NCBI RefSeq assembly: GCF_900700375.1
Contig: NC_041707.1
Location: 9,764,046-9,828,045 of the forward strand
Source: Denticeps clupeoides
Lineage: Eukaryota > Chordata > Actinopteri > Clupeiformes > Denticipitidae
Length of the DNA stretch: 64,000 nucleotides
Direction: 5' to 3'
Shown here: one piece after another, positions 56,137 through 64,000 of the stretch
How positions within the stretch are numbered: the first letter of the stretch is position 1
How the letters are laid out: each line of letters opens with the position of its first letter
Program-made: the position numbers and the translations under genes
Notes under the pieces: model-generated
Told to the model about the DNA's origin: nothing
Database searches by the model: none
What the model saw: only the letters and a program-made list of their open reading frames with translations

Positions 56137-58326
56137 CTAATAATATCCTCCCTTAGTCCGGTTACCCTTTCCTCCACGACCCCATCCGCTTTTGCCACTC
56201 CATCCGCCACCTTTATCATCTTTCCACTTTCCTCCACCGCCTCTCCACTTTCCGCCTCCACCCCTCCATCCACCTCTCCCCCCACCACCACCTCCATCCT
56301 GCCTCTTTTGCCATGGAGGCATCTCTGGTGGGGGAGCTTCGATTTCAGAGGGACGTCCTCCACGATCGGGCACCCTTCCCATTCGGACCTGAGAGCGGGA
56401 CATGCAAGAAGAATGAAAGAAGATGCACAAGCAGCCCTGAAACGGCAAGATGGCGACAGGAGAAGAGGGAAACCTTATTAAGAGCGCACGCAGTCTTCTC
56501 CCGGCTGGAGCCACTGCTCGTCTTCACCACGTGGCAGATGTCTTCCCGGGCAGCGAGCAGGTGAGCCAGAGATATGGACGACTTCAACGTCAGTGAGCGT
56601 CTCTTGGGTTGATATGCTCTGGCCATAGTGTCGACTCTTTGCTGATGCAAACAAAACCATGCGAGCCATTCCACGGGTCAAGAAGTGAGAACTGATGCAA
56701 GTATAGAAGCAACGTATTTAGCACTCGTCGGAAACGTAGAGGCTAATGCTAATGTTGAAAACACCAAGGCCAGTGTTGGCAGTGCATTGGGGGGGAATGG
56801 AGATTAGATGAAAAAATAAAGGACCGTTGCTCTCTAATGCCACCTATTGTATCTGCAGCCAGGCAGGCTACCGTCGTCTACAGCGGAACGTTTAGACAAC
56901 GTTTTGCCGACGTAATACTAGTGTGACCCAGTAGAAAAATGGACAAATGGCCATCTGTGTAAATGCGGACTGGGATGAAGATTAAAATGAGCTCACTCGA
57001 CAAGGCATAAATCATCTTATACCAGGATATCTTGCAGCCCTGGCCGACGCGCATGCGGTACTACATCTTCACCAACCTTCGCTCGGTCAGACCAGCCAAA
57101 GGACTGGACGGTGACATCAAGCCGCTTAATGAGCATCCTCCGGCGACACTGGTACTCGGCCGAGAGAACGCCGTTGACCTTCTCCAACTGGGCCTGCGGA
57201 TAAACACAGAAACAAGAGGCGGAGCTCCAACAGCATTATTACAGGAACGACATTCAGAAAGATTCAGAACGACGTCGCGCTGCACCTACCCACTGTTCCT
57301 GGGTGAGGGTGCGTTTTAAAACCGGGTTCCCAACATGATCATGTGGAAGATCTTGAACCAACTCCTTGACCTAGAACCAGAAATCATAGAAAATCGTAAA
57401 AGTATTTGTCTAGTGGGTAACGCAGGTTCAAAGCCCACTTATTACCGTTGTCCCTGGTCAGGAAACTCACCCGGTTCTGGATCACAGAGAATATGTCGGG
57501 GTCGTTCCGATCGTCCCGAGAGAGGTTCAGCGTTCGGCAGATTGCCTGGATATCCGGCGCCGCCGCGTCCTTCAGCTCTTCCGCCCCGCCCGGCGCTGTT
57601 TTGCTGTGCACAATGTGAGCTGCCTGCAGCTCGGACACTAAAAACACTGGCACAGAGGAACAGGGAGAGGCAATGAGCGCTTGTTACACGTCCGCTGTAA
57701 TAGTTAGTGACTCTGCAGCAATAAGTGTAAATTAATGGTGCAGCCTGTGGAACTTTGGGAAACTGGAGTTCTGGTGAGCTGAATTAAAGCAGGAGAAACG
57801 GTGGCGACATGACGTCTTAAGAAAAGCCCATACATAACAGCTTCAAGTGGTCCTTCCTCGTCTTCAGCCTCCCCTCCGTCACCATCGACGCAAACCCCGG
57901 GAAAGGGCAGCACAGCGCGTCCAGCAGAGCCCCGACTTCCAGCTGCTGCTCGCCGCCGTCGCCATATAATACTCGCTGCAGGCGGGCCGTTAACCAGTCA
58001 CACAGGCTGGCGAAATGTGGAGAAGACAAGCCGACGTCGGCGGCCCCGCACAGGGACGCTTCGTCGCGGAGAGGTCCGTCGTACCTGAAAAGAATCGGTA
58101 CGCGGACTAATTCGGCTCACTTCCACTCAACAAATGTAAATGCATAATACGTCATGAAAGCTACATGAAAACTAAAACGATTTAAACGTTATCGGAAAAG
58201 GATGTAACACATGTTACATGCGATGTTAGCGACTAGCTCGCCGGCTAATGAAGGGCGAGCAAGTTCGCCGACTCGGGTTCTGTCTTACCCGACTTGATCC
58301 AAGGCATCTAACACGTCGCCTTCCAT
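56137..58326 (-). CDS. fam98b: FAM98 family protein, FAM98B-type
   Basis: FAM98 proteins work with the DDX1/RTCB tRNA-ligase complex and bind PRMT1. Coding exons on the - strand: 58326-58289, 58084-57834, 57637-57471, 57370-57290, 57193-57077, 56641-56474, 56388-56137. Phases join to 357 aa. Anchors to human FAM98B: MEGDVLDALDQVGYDGPL at the start, GLSSPHFASLCDWL, the DHVGNPVLK motif, CRRRMLIKRLDVTVQSFGWS, YQPKR with SISLAHLLAARED, SSREKTACALNKV, and GRVPDRGGRPSEIEAPPPEM with PPWQKR. The last exon ends in a glycine-rich RGG/GGGKW tail (GRGGWRGGGGKWRGGGGKW) and GGYY. The tail is much shorter than in mammals. The 99-bp intron between 57471 and 57370 contains a SINE scrap. FAM98B versus FAM98A rests on the tail and the MGRVPDRGG wording. 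Confidence 0.88.
57409..57455 (+). repeat. Degraded SINE scrap inside a 99-bp fam98b intron
   Basis: GTCTAGTGGGTAACGCAGGTTC, then AAAGCCCACTTATTACCGTTGTCCCTGG, equals the SINE head (CTAGTGGGTAAC), B box (GGTTCAAATCCCACTTACTACC) and CATTGTGTCCCTGAG with the middle of the head deleted. It almost fills the intron. Confidence 0.6.
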
Positions 58327-58470
58327 GTTTTAAATCCAACAACTTGGTATAAATTCCTAAAGCGAACATATCGCAAAGCCCGTTCGCGGCATCCCTGCAT
58401 ATATACCACGCTGCGTGCACATGGGAAAGGTCCGGCCCTGCAACCACGTCCAGCGAGATATGGTTCCTAC
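57500..58470 (-). promoter_or_regulatory. CpG-rich 5' region of fam98b
   Basis: The DNA across exons 2-3 and the first exon is CpG-dense (for example GACGTCGGCGGCCCCGCACA). The start codon exon is only 38 coding nt and is preceded by CpG-containing sequence, as expected for a housekeeping promoter. Confidence 0.5.
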
Positions 58471-59029
58471 CTGATGCGTGATCGTCAACACGGGGCCACG
58501 CATGTGTTTGTAGGAGTAAGTAGGGCCATCAGGTAGACGTTAATTGCGTGATAACCGGTAAAAATGAGTTTCCTTTATATTTACTATTGATTTGTTTAAG
58601 TCGTATGACTTGGGTAGTTCTTTTTAATGTTTGTGTGCGCCTGCATATATTAAGAGTTGAAGTTCAGGTTTATTATGACATACAGATAACAATTTAACTC
58701 TATTAACCATTATGTAACGCTAGCAAATGGCACGATAAACAATAAAATGCGATGACGTTTTAGTGCAAAAATATGAATGTATGATAAATAATAGGAATAA
58801 ATGAACAAAGTTAAGTAACTTTGTGTTGTGGGAGGAGGTTGATATTTTGGGCGATAAACTGTACATAGATAGGGTTAAACATGAAAATGTGACAATAGTG
58901 ATGTTAAATTGCACCGTGCAACATAAAAACATTATATAAACTTAAATTATATAAAAAAAAAGACAATTTAAGGTTTTTAATATTTATTGTAAAGGAAGAG
59001 TGTGATGGCTGCTTGTTCAGCAGATGATC
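58471..59029. other. Spacer between fam98b and the 3' end of heatr1
   Basis: AT-rich. The heatr1 3' UTR is very short: a TTTATT at 58983-58988 (AATAAA on the - strand) lies 42 nt past the stop codon. The remainder, about 450 bp, shows no feature. Confidence 0.55.
58983..58988 (-). terminator. Polyadenylation signal of heatr1
   Basis: AATAAA on the - strand 42 nt after the stop codon, followed by AT-rich sequence. Confidence 0.55.
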
Positions 59030-62000
59030 TTAAAAGTAACTCTGTAGAGGCTCCCCGAGGACGGCTTCCATTTCTTGGATGACTTTCTGGACTTGATGTT
59101 CCACCTCCTCACATTCATCTGCATTAAGGTGGGACAGATAATAACAAACAATGGTTAAATATTTGTTTACATATGGAAAAATTTCCATCAGTGTAATTGC
59201 TTTAGGTTCTAAAATGTTCCATCCTGAAAGGCTGGTGCATAACCTACCCTCCATAAGTTCTGCCAAGAAGGGGATGGTCTCTGGAAGTAGCACTATGTAG
59301 TTCTCCCTTAGTTTACTAGCTAGTTCCAGCACCATCAAGAGTGCTGAGAACCTTACCTGGAGGAAGAGAACGTGCACTCATTCACAGGTCAGTTCTGACA
59401 TATTCCAATAACTAAAATGTCTGCTTATTTTCACTCATCACTATCCTACCTTAGGAGAACTGTGCCGCGTCTTCAGCAGGATCTGGTAGTTGAGAACCCT
59501 CCACTGTGAGTCATCTCCAAGTGCTACGGAAAACTGGCCAATGCAGGGCACCAGATGCTGAGTAACCCTCTCCTGGTAGACAGCATCTCCCCCCAGCATA
59601 TTCTCCAGCTGTAGTACAGAAATAAACCAGTCACACTGAGCCTTTGTAAAGCAAATGCATGATCGAGCACATTAAAATATATAAGTAAAAATTTTGACAA
59701 GTGCATATCATCACCTGATCCACCAGGGGACCCATTAGAGCATCAGACCGTTCCTTGCTGAGGAACTTCTGGGTGTCGTATAGGAAGATCTTGTGAAGAC
59801 ATTGCAAAATGTATCCCAGCAGTAAGTTTGTTTTCTCTTCACTATCACTTGAGTCAAAGAAAGCCTCATCTAGAAGACCAGCAGAAAAGCAAAGAAAACA
59901 TTTGACACTTGCAACTCACACATCCCAAAAACACAATCTTAAATCTGAAATTGTGAGATTTGCACCCTAAGTCCTCAATTGTCAGAATGTTACAAATACA
60001 AACCTGTGTTTGCAATATTGGTCTGACGTAACATGTCTGTGAAAGGTTTCACTAGCTGACCAGCGAAGAGAACAAACAGTCCCTTCAGTTTTTCTGCAAT
60101 GCAGTCAGACAGCCTGTAGAAGGTCAGCAGTCGGTCCTTGGCTGAATTGTCTGTCTTGCACCAATCAAAAAGCTGGAAAGGTCCAATGATGAGTTAATTC
60201 TCAAACAAATAAATCATTTTATTCTGTATATAGTCTCAGTGGTGAGAATATTCAGGTGTCTTACTTTGAAGAAGAGAGGCCTGAAGGTCACTTCTGATAG
60301 CTTAATGACCATGACCAGCAAACAGTCGATGACAGAACCCTCAATTTCTTTGGTTCTGTGAAGATCAGCCTGAAAAAAAGGAAAAGACAGTCTTACTTTC
60401 AGAGAGATATAGTCAAATACACGTATATACACTATATACACGTATTAGCCATTAGACAATACCTGGCCATGTTGCGCTCGGAAATCAAGGGCACACAGGA
60501 AGAAGGTGGTAAGCTCTGTTTGGTGGGAGTTGAGCAGGTCTTTCTCCATGTGAGCTATGTGTTCTTTCAAGATGCCCATCAGTGGCCCAAGGCGACTCTG
60601 GAAACAAAAGGGTGAAAAAAGGCCAATGTAAACAATAATCCTAATGATATGGATGTGTAGCACTGATCTTTGTTTAAAAAATGCCACACAACTCACCTGT
60701 TGGGTCTCCACCAGACTGTTGTAACACTTGGTTATGTTGGGCAGCAGGACCCTGGGGGGCAGCTTGGTGGCGAGGGTGTTTCTGAGTGAAGCGAGACGGA
60801 CCGCCAGTTGGGGGCATGTGGTGGTCTGCTCTGCCACCCGTGTCAGACGTGCAACCTAAGGAATAAAGACAAAGAGTTCAGCAAAGAGAACCTGAATAAG
60901 GTAATTTAGATGAATAATTATCTACATGAGCACAAGCCAACTCCACACAGGAAAGTCTTTATTAAGTAAAGTAAATTTAATGATACATACTTCTTGATAC
61001 ACTGATGTTTATCACAAAATAAAAATTGACGCGTGCCTCTCTGGTATACTGCTCTAGACTATTAATGAGAGACAAGAATGTCCTTTAGTGCTGAAAAAGA
61101 GTTTATGGCATGCAGTGCCCTCTGCTGTAGAGAAAGAGTATTGCTGAAAATATTTGTGAGTTTACCTGTAGAAGTGTGTCCAGCAAGTAGGGGCTGATGA
61201 AGTGAGGCAGAGCCTCGCAGACACGCTGCAGGGATGTGACCGCGCTCAGCAGGTAAACTTCACTAGACAGCAGGTCCTTCCTCTTCTTTAAGGTGTGCAG
61301 CACTGCTGGCATGAGCCTGATCAGATGAGAATGAATACAGGAGCATTTACTAAATCACACTCACACAAGCACGCTAGTATGAAACCAGGCAAGTTAGGGC
61401 TGCTGACCTGTGCAGCTGTGGTATGGCCAGGGCCTTCAGGGTGATGGTGACCTCAGCGATGCAGAGCAGAGCACTACCCATCACATTCTTCTCCTCGCTG
61501 GGAGACGACACCAGCTCCACTACATGGCTGAGCACTGGCACAAACGGCTCCTTGTGGGTGGAGCCAAAGTTACGACAGAGCAGTTTGAGGCTGTAGAGGG
61601 CCGTCTGCCGGTTGATGGCCTGCTCCTCTGGTCCCCGATGCTGACCAACAATGCTCTGAAGGTCACCTATCAGCTGTAGCAGTCCTGTCACCTGACAACA
61701 ACCGGTGGGTTTATGTGGTTAAGAAAAAACATAGAACAATGATGGCCCCCATGCCATATTTAGTTTGCCCACAAACTGTTAATTTATTTTCACTTCCAGA
61801 AGAAGAGAGGAATATAGAATTTTCATAAACATATGTTCTCAAATTATAAAAGTCATAAGATTATTTGAACCCAAGAGTGTTCTACCACAGACATTTACTA
61901 AATATATCTTTTTGAAAAATGTCAAAATGTTAAATTCAACCTGATAAGATTCTGAAACAATTCAGAAAAATAGTGAAAAGTCTATTTGCCTAATTTAGAC

Positions 62001-64000
62001 TAATATATTCCTTGTACCTGCTCCTCTTGCCACTTAATCTTCTGCTGCAGTCTGTTGTTGAGCAGCTCCATGGCCTTTCTCCGCACTGATGGCAGCTGGT
62101 TTCCCATAAGTCCCCTTACAACCCTGATGAAGGTGTCATGGGGCAGCAGGGCATTTACCTGGAAATGGGTCAGATGGCAAATCAGCTTCATTCATCCTTG
62201 GAAAAAAAAACAATGATACTTTAGAGACAAGTGAGAGACTGAAGAGGAGTGTACTTTGTCCAGGACATCGTAGGACTTGTTGAGCAGAGCTCTCCAGAAC
62301 TTGGCGGTGGGTTTGTCAGCAGTGTCTTCCACACAGCGCGCCACAGTGTGGATGTAGCGCAGATTTTCTTCCAGTAAACTACGAACATGAGGATAAAGTG
62401 TCAGGCTGACTGAGAAAGGCTCAAACTTTATAAATGTCCAAGTGGTTACAGAGCTCACCTTTGCTGAATACCTTGCAGAGCATGTGAAGTGGCATCATCA
62501 CATTCAGCAACCTTGGGGAAACCCAAACCCAATTATTACTTGTTTGGTGCTTGAAACTCGAGATGAATTCAATAAGCCTCTCCATTACTATGGCTGTACC
62601 TTTCCAACAAAGTGTTCCGAGGCCAGCAGCTGAGACAGGAAGGACACGGTCAGGAATTTAAAATGGCGGAGCTCTTTGCCACTCTGCCTCTCCACGCAGA
62701 AGATCAGGTCCTGAACTGTTTCCTCTTTCTTTGGCCCATGAGTCTTCCTCTTCTCAGTAGCTGCAGAGGACAGTTGCAGGAGGACATTACAGACAACGCT
62801 GAAGGTAAGACCCATATTTGAGGACAGTGGTGGCCTAGTGGTTAACAAAGCAGCCTCTGATCAGAAGGTTCAAATCCTGATCTGCCAAGGTGCCACTGAG
62901 AGGTGTATCACAATGACAATCACTTCACTTTAAGCCTCTCCAGATGCTGATCATGTCAAAATGACATTTATCCTCAAACCAATTAAACCGAACCACTAAT
63001 TCAATATATATTCTGCTGGTGGCTTTTCTTTCTTTTTTTTTTTACCTTCTTCCTTGTCTTGTGGCAGAATCATGAGGTACTGCAGGACTCTGACAACAGT
63101 GGTGAGCTGATCCTGAACAGTGAACTCACAGCACATTAAGATCCAGAACTCCATGTCATTTTCATCCTATACACAGGGAGGTGGGAACAACAAAACTTGA
63201 TATAAAAGTGATCATTTATGACCCTGTCATGTATTATTCAGGGTGAGTGAGGGAGAGATTTCACGTAAAATTGTTCTGCAACTGTACATAACTTGACAAG
63301 TTTTTCGACAATGTCCAATCAAGTGGGAAAAAAAAAAGAGTGACCCAGACAGATTTAAGTGACCCAGACAGATCCCAGACCCACCTTCTCTGTGGCATTG
63401 GTGGTGGATGTGGTGTGAGTGGCATGCTGTTTGAATAAGAGCAGCAGCAGCACCCACAGAAAGCGTGCTGGTCCCACCGTACCCAGCAGCTGGGATAAGA
63501 TGGGTAGGCGTCTGTGCTCCGGCACATGGGGCAGAGCGTCAGCAAACACATGCATGATCTTGGTCACAACGCACTCCATGTAGGTCTCTGACTGGACAGA
63601 AACACCCTCGTACGCCTGAAGAACACAAACAAATGAACATGATCAGATGCAGATCAAACGCCTCAAGACAAGCAAAACTTTAAGGAAGCTACACCCACCT
63701 GTATGAGGGCAGGGATGACCGTCTGCACAGTTTTGTTGATGACTTGGAAACTGTAGGAGTCATCCAGACGCATAATGTTTGCGCCCATGAAGGTGAAGAT
63801 GGGCATGATGTTGTGAAGGACTTTCTCCTGATTACAGGGGGAGAGAGAAAAATACAGGCTTGTTCAGCTAAGTCAACATAAAAACTGCCCAGCTAAACCC
63901 AGACAGACCCAACACAGTGACTGCTACTCACAGGAAAGATGCCAGCAATGGTGCCCAACAGCAGCAGGGCATGGTGATGGGTTTGGGGCTTGTCTGACAC
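59030..64000 (-). CDS. heatr1: HEAT repeat-containing protein 1 (UTP10), C-terminal part, runs off the window
   Basis: Nucleolar component of the t-UTP/SSU processome needed for pre-rRNA transcription and 18S processing. Coding exons (- strand): 64000(partial)-63932, 63827-63699, 63615-63385, 63166-63046, 62760-62600, 62511-62459, 62378-62255, 62158-62018, 61691-61408, 61316-61166, 60855-60697, 60597-60463, 60369-60265, 60172-60004, 59869-59715, 59608-59450, 59356-59248, 59118-59030. Phases join to the last 847 aa of a protein of about 2140 aa in human. Anchors: EQAINRQTALYSLKLLCRNFG, KNVMGSALLCIAEVT, SSEVYLLSAVTSLQ, LPHFISPYLLDTLLQ, LSEVTFRPLFFK, KLRENYIVLLPETIPFLAEL, and the end EAVLGEPLQSYF. 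Helical HEAT repeats run throughout. The 5' part lies beyond 64000. Confidence 0.93.
62820..62935 (+). repeat. Second-family SINE, short copy in a heatr1 intron
   Basis: GACAGTGGTGGCCTAGTGGT gives a tRNA-like head and GGTTCAAATCC a B box, then CCAAGGTGCCACTGAG and the short tail CACAATGACAATCACTTCACTT. Relative to the 44208 copy most of the body is deleted. Confidence 0.75.

Noticed and set aside
62798-62800. An alternative acceptor (TTCAG) for the heatr1 exon ending at 62600
   Set aside because: It gives the wrong phase with the upstream exon ending at 63046. The TCTGCAG acceptor before 62760 restores phase and the expected reading.

Overview
The window is a piece of a teleost fish nuclear chromosome. 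The protein-coding genes are split by GT-AG introns, the intergenic DNA is AT-rich, CpG-rich blocks sit at housekeeping-type promoters, and the repeats are fish-type: tRNA-derived SINEs, Tc1-like transposons and an L2/CR1-like LINE piece. All product names come from recognising protein families by eye. No database search was run.

Layout. From 3.8 to 11.5 kb are three tandem intronless-CDS G-protein-coupled receptor genes of the bradykinin receptor family: two B2-type and one B1-type, all on the + strand. At 13.7-14.06 kb is a decayed GPCR relic. At 16.3-17.2 kb is an intact GPR65-like proton-sensing receptor gene. From 22.66 to 32.65 kb on the - strand lies kcnk10 (TREK-2 two-pore K+ channel), six coding exons encoding 535 aa. 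On the + strand follow spata7 (37.1-39.9 kb, eleven coding exons, 537 aa) and ptpn21 (42.2-52.7 kb, eighteen coding exons, 1171 aa, FERM plus tyrosine phosphatase). On the - strand are fam98b (56.1-58.3 kb, seven coding exons, 357 aa) and the 3' part of heatr1/UTP10 (59.0 kb to the window end, eighteen coding exons, the last 847 aa). Exon joins were worked out by hand from splice signals, reading phase and similarity to the remembered human proteins. All phases are consistent.

How the genes relate. GPR65-KCNK10-SPATA7-PTPN21 is a known vertebrate neighbourhood (human 14q31). The bradykinin receptors, which in humans lie elsewhere on 14q, and fam98b/heatr1 are joined to it here. The genes are not an operon. 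They work in unrelated processes: kinin and proton sensing at the membrane, background K+ conductance, photoreceptor cilium, cytoskeletal phosphatase signalling, tRNA-ligase/arginine-methylation complexes, and rRNA processing.

Best leads. Ptpn21 has Ala in place of the conserved Ser/Thr after the catalytic-loop Arg. Kcnk10 has GIG in place of GFG in its second selectivity filter. The diverged kinin receptors and the GPCR relic beside gpr65 suggest birth-and-death evolution in this cluster. A nearly intact Tc1-like element at 54.3-55.8 kb has DD37E catalytic spacing and nested (IR/DR-like) terminal repeats. I saw no CRISPR array, operon or prokaryote-type system, and no retroviral copy that I could support.
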